Assembly: GCF_024138165.1 (NCBI RefSeq)
Contig: NZ_CP100000.1
Location: forward strand, 2,914,001 to 2,978,000
Source: Halorussus vallis
GTDB taxonomy: Archaea > Halobacteriota > Halobacteria > Halobacteriales > Haladaptataceae
Reading direction: 5' to 3'
DNA: 64,000 nucleotides
Shown here piece after piece: positions 34,703 to 44,491 of the stretch. Position 1 is the stretch's first letter. Every line of letters begins with the position of its first letter. A program made the position numbers and the translations under genes. The notes under the pieces were generated by a model. It was given only the letters and a program-made list of their open reading frames with translations, had not been told where the DNA came from and ran no database searches.

Positions 34703-37180
34703 ATGAGTGACATCTCGAATCGGCTCCGGTCGGCGGCCGCGGCGCTCGTGCCGACCGCGGTTCGAACGCGCTTCGCGGCGAAGTTCTTCGCCGCCGTCCT
34801 GCTCATCATGATAGTCACGAGCGGGGTCGGCGCGTACAACTACGTCTCCGCGAAGGACACCGTCGAACGGCAGGCCCGCGACCAACTCGTCTCGACCGCC
34901 GAGTTGCAGGCCGACGGCCTCCAGGAGTGGCTCTCGAACGTGCGTCTGCAGACCCGGACGCTGTCGGACGCCGAGGCGTTCCACTCGACGAACGCGACCG
35001 CGGTCGACCAGTACCTCCGGGCGAAAGAAGAGAGCTACCCCGACGAGGTGGTGGCGATGCACTTCGTGAACGTCGACTCGCTGACGGTCGTCGCCAGTTC
35101 CGCCAACGGGACCGCGGGCACCGACCTCCGGACGGCGAACGTCTCGTGGGCCGACGACTCGCTGGGCTACTGGCTCGGCGACACCAGCAACGTCCTCGTC
35201 TCCACGCCCTACGAGAGCGTCGCGGGCGACGAGACGGTCGTCGCGTTCGTCAGCGCCGTCCCCGGCAACGACGACCACGCCGTCGTCGTGACCGCGACGC
35301 TGGCCGGTCGGGCCGACAGCCTCCACCAGACCGTCGCGGGCGGGTACACGAAGGTCCTGAACGAGGACGGTCGGACCATCCTCGACAGCGCGTCCGGCGA
35401 CGAAGGCGGGTCGGGCGACGGGAGCGCGACCGGCGACTCCGGCGGGGGCGCGGCGGGCATCAACGAGTCGGCGGTCGTCGCCGACGGCGCCGAGAGCGAC
35501 CGCACCGGATTCGTCTCGGGCGAGCGAACGGTCGCGGCGTACGCGCCGGTCGACGGGTCGAACTGGGTGGTCGTCACCTACGCGCCGAAGGCGAGCGCCT
35601 ACGCGATGCGCGACGCGGTCGCGACGAGTCTGCTCTCGACGGTGCTGACCGCCGTCCTCGTCCTCGGCGTCGTGGCGACCGCGTTCGGCCGCCGGACCGC
35701 CCGCGCGCTCCGGACTCTGGCGGCGAAGGCCGGAGCCATGGAGGACGGCGACCTCGACGTGGAACTGGAGACGACCCGCGAGGACGAACTCGGCCGGCTC
35801 TACGGCGCCTTCGACGGGATGCGAGCCTCCATCCGCGAGCAGATACGGGCGGCCGAGTCGGCCCAGGACTCCGCCGAATCCGCCCGCGAGGAGGCCGAAC
35901 GCGAGCGCCGCGAGGCCGAGCGCGCCCGCGAGCGCGCGGACCGGATGAACGACCGACTCGAAGCGACCGCCGCCGAGTACGGCGACGCGATGGCCGAGTG
36001 CGCCGAGGGCGACCTCACCCGGCGACTCGACGAGGAAACCGAGAGCGACGCGATGGCCGAGGTCGCCGGGTCGTTCAACGAGATGCTCGACGAGTGGGAG
36101 GCGACCATCCTCCACGTCCGGTCGTTCGGCGAGGACGCGGCCGCCGCCAGCGAGCGCCTGACCGACCGCACCGCCGAGGTCGAGGGCGCCGGCACCGAGG
36201 TCAGCGAGTCGGTCCGCGAGATTTCGGACGGCGCAGACGCCCAGGACCGCCGCCTCCGGGAGGCGGCCGCCGAGATGAACGACCTCTCGGCGACCGTCGA
36301 GGAGATATCCTCGGCGACCGACGAGGTGGCCGGCCAGGCCGACGCCGCCGCCGAAACCGGCGACGCGGGCCGCGAGTCGGCGACCCGGGCGCTGGCGGAA
36401 CTCGACGCCATCGAATCGAACGTCGACGCCACCGTCGAGACGGTCGAGCGCCTCGACGACGAGATGGCCGACATCGAGGAAGTCGTCGACCTCATCTCCG
36501 ACATCGCCGAGCAGACCAACATGCTGGCGCTCAACGCCAACATCGAGGCCGCCCGGGCCGACGCGGGCGGCGAGGGCTTCGCGGTGGTCGCCGAGGAAGT
36601 CAAGAGCCTCGCCGACCGGACCCGCGAGGCGACCGACGACATCGAGGCGTCTATCGACCGGGTGCGCGACCGGACCGAAACCACCGTCTCGGAGATTCGA
36701 GAGACTCGCGAGGGAGTCTCGGAGGGCGCCGAGACGGTCGAGGCCGCCCTGGAGGCGCTCGACGACGTCGCGGCCGCGGTCGAGCGCACCAACGACGGCC
36801 TCCAGGAGATAAGCGACGCCACCGAGTCCCAGGCCGAGTCGGCCGGCGAGGTGGTGGCGATGGTCGAGGAGGTCGCGTCCATCGGCGAGCAGACCGCCGC
36901 GGAGGCCGACGAGGCTGCGAGCGCGGCCGAACAGCAGACCACCGCGCTGGCGGCCGTCTCCGACGACGTCGCCGACGTGGCCGACCGGGCCGAGCGCCTC
37001 CGGGCGCTACTGGGCGAGTTCGACGTGGCCGTCGACGACACCGTCGAGCGAGAGGCGTCGCGGCCCGTGCGGGGCGACGGCGGGGTTCAGGATGCGGCTC
37101 CGCGAGACGGTGGCGACGGGAGCGGGGACGCCGACGGCTTCGAATACGTCGAATCCCCGGCCGACCGCGACGACCGGTAA
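34703..37180 (+). CDS. Methyl-accepting chemotaxis transducer (Htr)
   Basis: An 825-residue sensory transducer. TM1 is about 27-46, an extracellular Cache-like sensor spans about 50-300, TM2 about 305-330 and HAMP about 332-384, followed by a long coiled coil. The signalling tip is [20 protein letters not shown] near 603-622. It would signal through CheA/CheW to the archaellum motor. The start at ATG 34703 removes a shadow extension over the upstream gene. The ligand is not predictable; a Gly/Ser-rich stretch in the sensor domain may be a flexible insert. Confidence 0.93.
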   Translation: MSDISNRLRSAAAALVPTAVRTRFAAKFFAAVLLIMIVTSGVGAYNYVSAKDTVERQARDQLVSTAELQADGLQEWLSNVRLQTRTLSDAEAFHSTNATAVDQYLRAKEESYPDEVVAMHFVNVDSLTVVASSANGTAGTDLRTANVSWADDSLGYWLGDTSNVLVSTPYESVAGDETVVAFVSAVPGNDDHAVVVTATLAGRADSLHQTVAGGYTKVLNEDGRTILDSASGDEGGSGDGSATGDSGGGAAGINESAVVADGAESDRTGFVSGERTVAAYAPVDGSNWVVVTYAPKASAYAMRDAVATSLLSTVLTAVLVLGVVATAFGRRTARALRTLAAKAGAMEDGDLDVELETTREDELGRLYGAFDGMRASIREQIRAAESAQDSAESAREEAERERREAERARERADRMNDRLEATAAEYGDAMAECAEGDLTRRLDEETESDAMAEVAGSFNEMLDEWEATILHVRSFGEDAAAASERLTDRTAEVEGAGTEVSESVREISDGADAQDRRLREAAAEMNDLSATVEEISSATDEVAGQADAAAETGDAGRESATRALAELDAIESNVDATVETVERLDDEMADIEEVVDLISDIAEQTNMLALNANIEAARADAGGEGFAVVAEEVKSLADRTREATDDIEASIDRVRDRTETTVSEIRETREGVSEGAETVEAALEALDDVAAAVERTNDGLQEISDATESQAESAGEVVAMVEEVASIGEQTAAEADEAASAAEQQTTALAAVSDDVADVADRAERLRALLGEFDVAVDDTVEREASRPVRGDGGVQDAAPRDGGDGSGDADGFEYVESPADRDDR

Positions 37181-37301
37181 CCTCGGACGGAATCGGTGGT
37201 CCCGGGCGACTCGGCGATCCCGACCGTGTGTGTGAGGGCCATCGTTGCCCTCGCTTCGAAGGGTTTATCCGCGAAGTGACCCTCAGACACCAGTAATAAC
37301 C

Positions 37302-37832
37302 ATGTCCGACAAACCCGCCTCGATGTACCGGGAAATCAGTAAGCCGGCGTACACGCGACGCGAGTACATCACCGGCATCCCCGGTTCGAAGATCGCACAG
37401 CACAAGATGGGCAGCGTCGAAACCGACGAGGACGACTACCCCGTCCAGATCAGTCTCGTCACCGAGGAGGAGTGCCAGCTCCGCCACGGCGCGCTCGAAG
37501 CCTCGCGCCTGTCGGCCAACCGCTACCTGCTCAAGGAACTCGGCCAGGAGAACTACAAGATGATTCTCCGCAAGTTCCCCCACCACGTCATCCGGGAGAA
37601 CAAGCAGGCGACCGGCGCGGGTGCGGACCGTGTCTCCGACGGAATGCGACAGGCCTTCGGTAAGGTCGTCGGCACCGCCGCGCGCATCCCGCGCAACGAC
37701 CGCATCTTCACCGCGTGGTGCCAGCCCGAGGACGCGCCCGTCGTCAAGGACGCGTTCCGCCGCGCCTACAACAAGATCTCGCCGCCGTGCCGCGTGAAGG
37801 TCGAGCGCGGCGAAGAGCTCCTGATCTCCTGA
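37302..37832 (+). CDS. rpl10e: Large-subunit ribosomal protein uL16 (L10e/L16)
   Basis: A 176-residue ribosomal protein ([20 protein letters not shown]). Characteristic segments are [33 protein letters not shown] and [12 protein letters not shown]. It binds 23S rRNA near the tRNA-binding sites. The ATG at 37302 has the usual start context CCATG. A run of T residues follows directly after the stop, then an unusual array of hairpins. Confidence 0.96.
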   Translation: MSDKPASMYREISKPAYTRREYITGIPGSKIAQHKMGSVETDEDDYPVQISLVTEEECQLRHGALEASRLSANRYLLKELGQENYKMILRKFPHHVIRENKQATGAGADRVSDGMRQAFGKVVGTAARIPRNDRIFTAWCQPEDAPVVKDAFRRAYNKISPPCRVKVERGEELLIS

Positions 37833-37837
37833 AACCC

Positions 37838-37862
37838 ACCTTTTGTTCCCACCTTTTTTCTT
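37838..37862 (+). terminator. T-rich terminator after rpl10e
   Basis: CCCACCTTTTGTTCCCACC followed by TTTTTTC directly after the stop codon is typical of haloarchaeal U-tract termination. Confidence 0.6.
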
Positions 37863-37868
37863 CGTCGG

Positions 37869-38023
37869 GTAGCTGACGTGCCGCTTCACGGCACGCCAGC
37901 TACCGCTCCTCGAAAAAATCTGGACCAAAAAAGGACACGCGCCGAGGCCGAGTCGCCGCGGCGACTCGGCCTCGGCGCATCTTCGACTTCTGGTGCGCGC
38001 ACCGTCGGAGCGAAGCTCCGACG
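37869..38023 (+). repeat. Array of three long hairpins
   Basis: Three inverted repeats follow each other in a gene-free stretch: 37869-37903 (15-bp stem with one mismatch, CTTCA loop), 37939-37978 (40-nt perfect palindrome) and 38003-38023 (9-bp stem, GAA loop). They lie between the rpl10e terminator and the VOC gene. They could be a multi-part transcription end, a structured RNA or a palindromic repeat element. Confidence 0.55.
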
Positions 38024-38179
38024 AGCCTGCGTTCGCTTCGCTCACGCAGAAGCCGAAGGCTCGCTGCAACGCGGGAAGTTCGGTATCGCGCCCGCGACGG
38101 TTTGCTGGCTGGCGCTAGCGGTCGCGTTCGGTTCTCGTATCCACCAAAAGTAATTTGTCGAGCTATGATAAGTCGGGGT
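38024..38179. other. Intergenic region before VOC gene
   Basis: The rest of this 347-bp spacer has no recognisable gene. A TATA-like AAAAGTAATTTG at about 38146-38157 lies about 30 nt before the VOC start. Confidence 0.45.
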
Positions 38180-38521
38180 ATGGAACTGCGCGAGGTGGCG
38201 ATATTCTCGGACGAGGTGGCGACGACGGCGGCGTTCTACGAGCGCCTCGTCGGCGAACCGGTGGTTCGGCGGGAGTCGATGGCGCTGTTCGACGTCGAGG
38301 GCGTCAGGGTGCTCGTCCACGAGACGTACGAACCTCAGGAGGGCGACCTGCCGTGCGAGGACCACTACGCGTTCGCGGTCGACGACGTCGACGAGGCGTT
38401 CGCTCGCGTCTCGGGGAGCGGGAGCGACCTCACCGTCTACCGTGAACCCGCCGACTACGACTGGGGACGGTCGGCCTACTTCCGGGACCCCGACGGCCGA
38501 ATCGTCGAACTCACCGAGTAG
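38180..38521 (+). CDS. VOC-superfamily (glyoxalase/dioxygenase-like) protein
   Basis: A 113-residue protein with the beta-alpha-beta-beta-beta modules of the vicinal oxygen chelate fold. It has an N-terminal VAIFSDEVATTAAFYERLVG and a C-terminal YFRDPDGRIVELTE, the usual signature with the last metal-ligand Glu. Possible roles are metal-dependent isomerase, dioxygenase or resistance protein. The start at 38180 is preferred over an ATG five codons upstream from the TATA spacing. Confidence 0.8.
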   Translation: MELREVAIFSDEVATTAAFYERLVGEPVVRRESMALFDVEGVRVLVHETYEPQEGDLPCEDHYAFAVDDVDEAFARVSGSGSDLTVYREPADYDWGRSAYFRDPDGRIVELTE

Positions 38522-38583
38522 CCGCGACCGCATTGCCGCCCGCGAAACCCACCTTTTTACCCACGCACTGCCACCGGTAGCGT

Positions 38584-39450
38584 ATGCTGGACCTCGCGGT
38601 CGCCTACCGAGAGGAGACCTTCGAGCGCGTGCGCGACCCCCTCGCCGAGCGCGGGATTCGCGTCCGACACGTCCCCTGCGAGGCGACGACGTTTCCGCTG
38701 TCGGACCCGCCCTGGAGCCCCGACGACTTCGACGCGGGCTTCGTCTACCCCTCGCGGGCGATGGAGGGCGGCGTGCTGGAGACGATGCTCGACGTGCCGT
38801 GGGTCAACGACCGCGAGGCGGTGCTCACCTCGCGGAACAAGGCCGGGGTGATTTCGGCGCTGTCGCGGGCCGACGTGCCGGTGCCCGAGACGGTCTTCGT
38901 CTCGAACCCCGCCGACGAGGCCGACCTGCTCGCGGCGTTCGAGCGCCTCGACCCGCCGGTCGTCGTCAAGCCCAACTCGACCACGCGCGGGGCCGGCGTC
39001 GCGAAGGTCGGCGACGCCGACTCCTTCCTGGGCGTGACCGACTACCTCGATTTGGTCCACGACTACCGGGCGACCGGCGACAAATCGTTCCTCGTCCAGG
39101 AGTTCGTCCCCGACGCGGTCGACTACCGCGCGATGGTGGTCGACGACGAGTGCGTCGGGGGCGTCGAGCGCCGACTCCCGGAATCGTCGGACGCGGGCCG
39201 CTGGAAGCACAACGTCCACCGCGGCGCCGAGGCGACCGGCGTCGACCTCCCCGCGGACCTCCGGGACCTCGCCGAGCGCACCGCCGAGGTACTCGACATC
39301 CGGTACCTCGGCGTCGACCTGCTGGTTTCGGGCGACCGGGCGGTCGTCAACGAGACCAACGCCCGCCCGACCGTCGACGCGGCGACCAAGTACGACGACG
39401 GCTTCTACGACCGACTCGCGGGGCTGATTCGGAAGACGGCGGAGTCGTGA
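38584..39450 (+). CDS. RimK-type ATP-grasp ligase
   Basis: A 288-residue protein with an ATP-grasp fold: NKAGVISALSRADVPVPETV, the P-loop-like VVVKPNSTTRGAGVAKVGDA, and the C-terminal VNETNARPTVDAATKY with Mg ligands. RimK-like enzymes join amino acids, often glutamate, to proteins, cofactors (F420, tetrahydromethanopterin) or small metabolites; the substrate here is not clear. The gene follows the VOC gene by 62 nt with a T-rich segment between, so it probably has its own promoter. Confidence 0.8.
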   Translation: MLDLAVAYREETFERVRDPLAERGIRVRHVPCEATTFPLSDPPWSPDDFDAGFVYPSRAMEGGVLETMLDVPWVNDREAVLTSRNKAGVISALSRADVPVPETVFVSNPADEADLLAAFERLDPPVVVKPNSTTRGAGVAKVGDADSFLGVTDYLDLVHDYRATGDKSFLVQEFVPDAVDYRAMVVDDECVGGVERRLPESSDAGRWKHNVHRGAEATGVDLPADLRDLAERTAEVLDIRYLGVDLLVSGDRAVVNETNARPTVDAATKYDDGFYDRLAGLIRKTAES

Positions 39451-39532
39451 CGACCGCGAAGAACGCGTCTCGACCGCGAGAAACGACCGGACCGAAGGAA
39501 GAAACGGCGCAGAGCGAACCCCTGCGAGCGCG

Positions 39533-39931
39533 CTACTGGACGTCGATGTCGGCCGAATCCTCCGACTTCTCGAACGTGACCTCGAGGACGCCGTTGTTGT
39601 AGGTCGCCGACGCGGAGTGTTCGTCGACGCGGGCGGGCAGTCGGACCTTCTCGTCGTACTCGCGGTGGTCGCTGGCCGCGCTGATGGTCAGCACCTCGCC
39701 GTCGCACTGGAGGTCGATGTCGTCCTTCTCGACGCCGGGGAGGTCGGCGATGACGCGGACCGACTCGTCGTCCTCGTGGATGTCGACGTGGGTTTCGGCG
39801 CCGAACCCGGCGTCGCCGCCGGTCCCGCGCTCGACGTGCATGTCGACGTTCTCGCCCATCATCTCGTTCATCATGCGCTCTATCTCGCGGAAGAGGTCGT
39901 CGAAGGGGTCGTCGCGGTCGTCTCGTCGCAT
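39533..39931 (-). CDS. Small heat-shock protein Hsp20
   Basis: A 132-residue ATP-independent chaperone. A Met-rich N-terminal part (REIERMMNEMMGENVD) leads into an alpha-crystallin domain (about 45-125) with IADLPGVEKDDIDLQCDGEV and the C-terminal VRLPARVDEHSASATYNNGV, then LEVTFEK. It holds unfolding proteins and forms oligomers. The ATG at 39931 follows haloarchaeal relatives. It is separated from the GAPDH gene by a hairpin. Confidence 0.92.
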   Translation of the reverse strand: MRRDDRDDPFDDLFREIERMMNEMMGENVDMHVERGTGGDAGFGAETHVDIHEDDESVRVIADLPGVEKDDIDLQCDGEVLTISAASDHREYDEKVRLPARVDEHSASATYNNGVLEVTFEKSEDSADIDVQ

Positions 39932-40221
39932 GACACGAGGTAGGGAGTAGACGGAGAAAAGGTTTTGGACGGCGGCGAGCGGGTCGTCGAAACCTGAATA
40001 CTGAGGTACCGGAATTGTGGGGGAGGCGCGAGAAGAACCGCGACGGAGGACCCATCGATGCCGATTACTCGATAATCGACCCGCGCTCGCATCGCCCTGA
40101 AACCGCCTCCGTTCTCGCGCCGGCCGAGGGCGTCGGTTGCTGACCGACGCCCTCGGCCGTTCTGCGTTCGCCGTCCTGCGTTCGCCGTTTTACGTCCGAC
40201 GGAATTCCGTCGCTCGGCCGT
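39932..40221. other. Gene-free region between hsp20 and GAPDH genes
   Basis: It contains the upstream control region of the hsp20 gene (on the minus strand) and the terminator hairpin of the GAPDH gene at 40121-40159. No other feature is recognised. Confidence 0.4.
40121..40159 (-). terminator. 17-bp perfect hairpin after GAPDH gene
   Basis: Arms CGGCCGAGGGCGTCGGT (40121-40137) and its complement (40143-40159) with a 5-nt loop. It lies 62 nt past the GAPDH stop on the minus strand. Confidence 0.5.
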
Positions 40222-41235
40222 TCAGATGCCCATGCCGAGCGCGGCGTTCGTCTTCTCGACGCTCGCTGCGGCGTCGGCGCTGTTGGTGACCGCCCGAATC
40301 GCGTCGACGTTCTCGGGCACCACGTCGCTCTCCTGGTGGATGGCCTGGAAGAGGTAGAGGTCGTCGCCCTCGGTGGTGACCGACTCGCCCCAGACGCAGT
40401 TCTCCCAGATGTCCCCGCGCGGGCGACCTGCGTCCTGGGCGTACTCCTTCAACTTGCCCGCGCCGTCGATGTCGTAGTGGTCGGGGATGACGAAGATGCG
40501 CGACTCGCCTTCGAGCAGTTCGCGGACCTCGTCGGCGTCGGCTTCCTCGCCGAGGGTGACGTTGACGCTGTGCATGTGCATCAGCGTCGCCGGCACCTTC
40601 AGGCCGAGCGTGTCGATGTCGAGGTCCGGGAAGATTGTGTTGACGTCCGGCCCGTGGTGGGAGGGGAGCGTCACCGGGTTCGGCACGATGTCGTTGATGG
40701 GACCGCGGCCGGTCTGGGCGGGGTCGCCGCCCCGCCGGACCAGCGTCGCCCGGACCTTCTCGACGCCGTACTCCTCGCGGAGCGGCGCAACGAGTCGCGA
40801 GAGTCCGGTCGTGTTGCAGGAGACGACCCGGACGTGGTCGGCCCCGTTGGCGTCGGAGTAGTTCGAGCGGGCGTTGAAACTGGTGTCGACGAAGTCGGCC
40901 GACTCGCCGCCCTGATAGAGCGCCGGCGTGTCGTACTCCTCGTACATCTCGGCGTTCTGCTCGCCGATGCCGGAGGGGCAGGCGTCGACGACGACGTCGC
41001 TCTCCTCGACCAGTTCCTCGACCATGCCGGCGAGTTCGATGCCCGCGTCGTCGAACAGTTCGACGCGCTCTTCGACGGCGGCGTAGAGGGGATAGTCCTT
41101 CTCGACGGCCCGCTCGGCCTCGAAGTTCGGGCGCGTCTTGGCGACGCCGACGACCTCCATGTCGTCCTGTGCGCGGACGGCGTCCGCGACGCGCTTGCCG
41201 ATGGTTCCGTATCCGTTGATACCGACGCGTACCAT
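40222..41235 (-). CDS. gap: Type II glyceraldehyde-3-phosphate dehydrogenase
   Basis: A 337-residue archaeal (type II) phosphorylating GAPDH. The Rossmann motif is [17 protein letters not shown], the catalytic Cys is C140 in [12 protein letters not shown], and the phosphate-binding region is [20 protein letters not shown]. It catalyses NAD(P)-dependent interconversion of glyceraldehyde 3-phosphate and 1,3-bisphosphoglycerate, probably in the gluconeogenic direction in haloarchaea. The start at ATG 41235 removes a shadow extension. Confidence 0.95.
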   Translation of the reverse strand: MVRVGINGYGTIGKRVADAVRAQDDMEVVGVAKTRPNFEAERAVEKDYPLYAAVEERVELFDDAGIELAGMVEELVEESDVVVDACPSGIGEQNAEMYEEYDTPALYQGGESADFVDTSFNARSNYSDANGADHVRVVSCNTTGLSRLVAPLREEYGVEKVRATLVRRGGDPAQTGRGPINDIVPNPVTLPSHHGPDVNTIFPDLDIDTLGLKVPATLMHMHSVNVTLGEEADADEVRELLEGESRIFVIPDHYDIDGAGKLKEYAQDAGRPRGDIWENCVWGESVTTEGDDLYLFQAIHQESDVVPENVDAIRAVTNSADAAASVEKTNAALGMGI

Positions 41236-41384
41236 GTACCCGAAAATCGGACGCTCTCGCGCATAATGGTTTCGGGGCTGGGGCGCCGAAAAGTAACTCT
41301 CCACCGAGTAAGTCGGTGCGCGAACGGGACGGCGATTCGCCCGGGAAGGGAACACCTAACCGCCCGCCGGACGACGCCTCGGAC

Positions 41385-42329
41385 ATGAGCCTGCGAGACG
41401 CGGCTGAAACCGCCATCGAGCAGTGTCTGGCCCTCGAGGAGACCGAGTCGTGCTGCATCGTCACCGACGACAGGCGTCTGCCCATCGGCGAGGCGCTCTA
41501 CGAGGTGGCGAGCCAGGTGACCGACGACGCCACCCTCCTCCGGTACCCGCCGGGCGTCCAGCACGGCGAGGAACCGCCCGAACCCGTGGCGGCCGCGATG
41601 GCCGCCGCCGACGTATTCCTCGCACCCACGACCAAGAGTTTGAGCCACACCCGCGCCCGGGGGAAGGCCAACGACGCCGGCGCGCGCGGCGCGACGCTCC
41701 CCGGCATCACCGAGGAGGTGTTCACCACGGGGCTCGACGCCGACTACGACGCCATCGCCCGCCACTGCGACGACGTGCTCGAACAGGTCGCTGACGCCGA
41801 GGAGGTTCGGGTCACCTCGCCCCAGGGCACCGACATCACCTTCCGGCCGGGTTCACGGGAGTGGCTCGCCGACACCGGCATCGTCCACGACGCCGGCGAC
41901 TTCTCGAACCTCCCCGCGGGCGAGGTGTTCGTCAGCCCGGAAACCGCGACCGGCACCTACGTCGTCGACGGGACGATGATGCCCTACGGTCTGCTCGACG
42001 AGGGACAGGAACTCGAGTTCGAGGTCGAGGACGGCTACGTCACCCGGATCTCGGACGACGACGTCCGCGAGCAGGTCGAAACCGCGAGCGAGGAGGTCGG
42101 CGACGCCGCGTACAACCTCGCTGAACTCGGCATCGGCACCAACGTCGCGGTCACGGAACTCGTCGGGTCGGTCCTGCTCGACGAGAAGGCCGGCGGCACG
42201 GTCCACGTCGCCATCGGCGACGACGCGGGCATCGGCGGCGACACCGACGCGCCCATCCACCTCGACGGCATCCTCCGGGAGCCGACCGTCTACGCCGACG
42301 GAGAGGAAGTCGACCTGCCGCGACCCTGA
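41385..42329 (+). CDS. Aminopeptidase-like protein (COG2309/M29-related)
   Basis: A 314-residue cytoplasmic protein. The C-terminal part has NLAELGIGTNVAVTELVGSV and HVAIGDDAGIGGDTDAPIHL, resembling the metal-binding active-site region of AmpS/M29-type leucyl aminopeptidases. It is shorter than canonical M29 enzymes (about 400), and not all metal ligands can be placed, so activity is uncertain. The ATG at 41385 is chosen over the longer frame beginning at 41316. A CHY zinc-finger gene begins 3 nt after the stop, suggesting an operon. Confidence 0.78.
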   Translation: MSLRDAAETAIEQCLALEETESCCIVTDDRRLPIGEALYEVASQVTDDATLLRYPPGVQHGEEPPEPVAAAMAAADVFLAPTTKSLSHTRARGKANDAGARGATLPGITEEVFTTGLDADYDAIARHCDDVLEQVADAEEVRVTSPQGTDITFRPGSREWLADTGIVHDAGDFSNLPAGEVFVSPETATGTYVVDGTMMPYGLLDEGQELEFEVEDGYVTRISDDDVREQVETASEEVGDAAYNLAELGIGTNVAVTELVGSVLLDEKAGGTVHVAIGDDAGIGGDTDAPIHLDGILREPTVYADGEEVDLPRP

Positions 42330-42332
42330 ACG

Positions 42333-42713
42333 ATGGACTCGGACCGCGGGGCGGCCGAGCACGAAGTCGGCGGCCACACCGTCCGCGGCGTCTCCGTCGA
42401 CCCCGAAACCCGGTGCGCCCACTACGATTCGGAGCGCGACGTGGTCGCGCTCCGGTTCGCCTGCTGTGACGCCTACTGGCCGTGTTTCCGGTGTCACGAG
42501 GCGCTCGCGGACCACGACGCCGAGCGACTGCCGGTCGACGGTTCGACCGACGCGGCGCTGTGCGGCGTCTGCGGGTCGACGCTGACCGCCAGGGAGTTCG
42601 TCGACGGCGACCACGCGTGTCCCGACTGCGGGGTTGCGTTCAACCCCGGCTGTGCTAACCACTACGAGTTGTACTTCGAGTTCGAGTCGAACCGCGACGC
42701 CGCCGAACGCTGA
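42333..42713 (+). CDS. CHY zinc-finger protein
   Basis: A 126-residue protein built of several zinc sites: C-x-H-Y (CAHYDSERDVVALRFACCDA), FRCHEALADH, CGVCGSTLTA and CPDCGVAFNPGCANHY. CHY fingers are found in Pirh2-like ubiquitin ligases and small prokaryotic proteins, where their role is unclear. It starts 3 nt after the aminopeptidase-like gene, so they are probably co-translated. Confidence 0.85.
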   Translation: MDSDRGAAEHEVGGHTVRGVSVDPETRCAHYDSERDVVALRFACCDAYWPCFRCHEALADHDAERLPVDGSTDAALCGVCGSTLTAREFVDGDHACPDCGVAFNPGCANHYELYFEFESNRDAAER

Positions 42714-42768
42714 AACGTTTGTTTCACTCTCCTGAAGACTTTTACCCCCGCGGCGAATCGTCGCCGAC

Positions 42769-44310
42769 ATGCGACGACGACGCCTCCTCGCTTCACTCTC
42801 CTCGCTCGCCGGGGCGACGGCCCTGGCCGGGTGTTCCGGCAGACTGGCCGAGGAGTCCGGCGGAACGACCCGGACCGCGACGACGTCTCGGAAGACGACG
42901 AAGGCGGCCGCGACGACCGACCCCGACTCGGCCGAGACGACGGACGACCCTGAGACGACCGCGGCCGACGGCGACTCGGAGTGGCCGCCCCGGGCGAGCG
43001 TGGTCGAACTCGAAACCGGCGACCGGACGCTCGCGCTGAACCCCACCTCCTACCGCTCGGACGACGGCGCGTCGGTTTCGGTCGCGTTCGCGGCGACGGC
43101 GACCCCCGACCGCCCGGCGCAAGTCCGGGCGACGCTGACCAACGAGAACGACTACGACAACACCTTCAGGCTGAACGAGACGCCGCCGTTCGCCGAGGTC
43201 AACGACGCCCGACTCCGCGACCGTCGGGGCCTCACCTACCGCTCGAACTGGTACCTCGTCCCGACCGAGAACCACGAACTGGTCAACGAGGAACCGAACT
43301 ACCGGCGCGGGCCGGCGGGCTACTGGCGACTCGCCGACCGCACCGTCGCCCCGCAACTACCGCCGACCGTCCGCCTCGCACCCGGCGAAACCGTCGAGGG
43401 CGAGTACGTCCTGCTCGGTCAGGCCGAGGGCGAAGGTCGTCCGACCGGGTCCTACGAGTTCCGCGGCTACGACGATTCGTCGGTGACGATTACGGCCTGG
43501 ACGACGAGCGCGCCCGGTCCCGAAACCGAATCGCGGTTCGAAGGCGCGTCGCCGCCCGCGCTCTCGGAGGGGATGGAGGCCGGGACGCGGTGGTACCACG
43601 ATGCGGGCCCCGAGACGCCGGTCTACCTCGAACCGAGCGCCGAGCGCGGGCGCCTCCCCGAGCGCATCGACTTCACGCTCCGCAACCGCGCCGACGAACC
43701 CGTAACCGGGAATCCCTACCACTGGGTCCTGTACAAACTCCACGACGGCGAGTGGTTCCACGTCGCGCCGTGGGGGTGGCCGGCCCCGATGTCCTCGGTG
43801 CCGCCGGGCGACACCGAGGACTGGACGCTCTACGCCTTCGGGAGCGAGGCGGTCGACGTCGACGACGGAAACACGGTCGGCTTCCTCGGCGGCGGCCGGT
43901 ACGCCTTCGAGGTCGGCATGTCCCGCGGGAAGCACTCCCACGCCGCCCTGTTCGAACTGACGGGGCCGTCGGTCGCCGTCGAACCGACGCCGGGCGTCGA
44001 GTCCTCGCGCGACGGCGATACCGTGACGGTGAACGCGCCGGACCCCGAGCACGAGTGGCGACCCGCGACCCTGACGGTGACCAGGGCGGCGAACGCCGAC
44101 GACCGACTCGTCGCCGAGCAGGTGATGCAACGCCGGTTCAGCGCGCTCCGCGACGCGCTCGCGTTATTCGAGTCCGGCGTCGAGACGGTGGTCGTGAAGA
44201 CGACCCGGAACGCCGCGTCACGGGTCGTCGGTTACGACAGGAAGCGCCGCCGGTTCCGGTTCGACGGGCAGGCCTACGAGGCGACGATGACCGTCGCGTC
44301 GGAGGAGTGA
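42769..44310 (+). CDS. Tat-type lipoprotein of unknown function
   Basis: A 513-residue exported protein. MRRRRLLASLSSLAGATALA then GC gives a Tat-like signal peptide with a lipobox (C22 lipidation). A Thr/Asp-rich linker (about 30-75) follows, typical of haloarchaeal surface lipoproteins. The mature part has two or three Ig-like or beta-sandwich modules (NPYHWVLYKLHDGEWFHVAP is well conserved in style). No enzyme motif is seen. A strong hairpin follows the gene. Confidence 0.72.
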   Translation: MRRRRLLASLSSLAGATALAGCSGRLAEESGGTTRTATTSRKTTKAAATTDPDSAETTDDPETTAADGDSEWPPRASVVELETGDRTLALNPTSYRSDDGASVSVAFAATATPDRPAQVRATLTNENDYDNTFRLNETPPFAEVNDARLRDRRGLTYRSNWYLVPTENHELVNEEPNYRRGPAGYWRLADRTVAPQLPPTVRLAPGETVEGEYVLLGQAEGEGRPTGSYEFRGYDDSSVTITAWTTSAPGPETESRFEGASPPALSEGMEAGTRWYHDAGPETPVYLEPSAERGRLPERIDFTLRNRADEPVTGNPYHWVLYKLHDGEWFHVAPWGWPAPMSSVPPGDTEDWTLYAFGSEAVDVDDGNTVGFLGGGRYAFEVGMSRGKHSHAALFELTGPSVAVEPTPGVESSRDGDTVTVNAPDPEHEWRPATLTVTRAANADDRLVAEQVMQRRFSALRDALALFESGVETVVVKTTRNAASRVVGYDRKRRRFRFDGQAYEATMTVASEE

Positions 44311-44380
44311 CCGGTACTCTTGGCGGACGACCGCCCCCGGGGAAGTGATCGGCACTCCCGGCGAGTGACCGTCGACTCTG

Positions 44381-44411
44381 GGGAACGACTCGGCGGCGCC
44401 GAGTCGTTCCC
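44381..44411 (+). terminator. 14-bp perfect hairpin
   Basis: GGGAACGACTCGGC (44381-44394) and its complement (44398-44411) with a 3-nt loop, 70 nt past the lipoprotein stop. Confidence 0.45.
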
Positions 44412-44491
44412 GCGGAAATGCGCCCGCATCGGCGTTCGCGGCCCGCGGAACTCCACGCGTTTTTACGCTCCGAACACGTAGCCACCGATAT

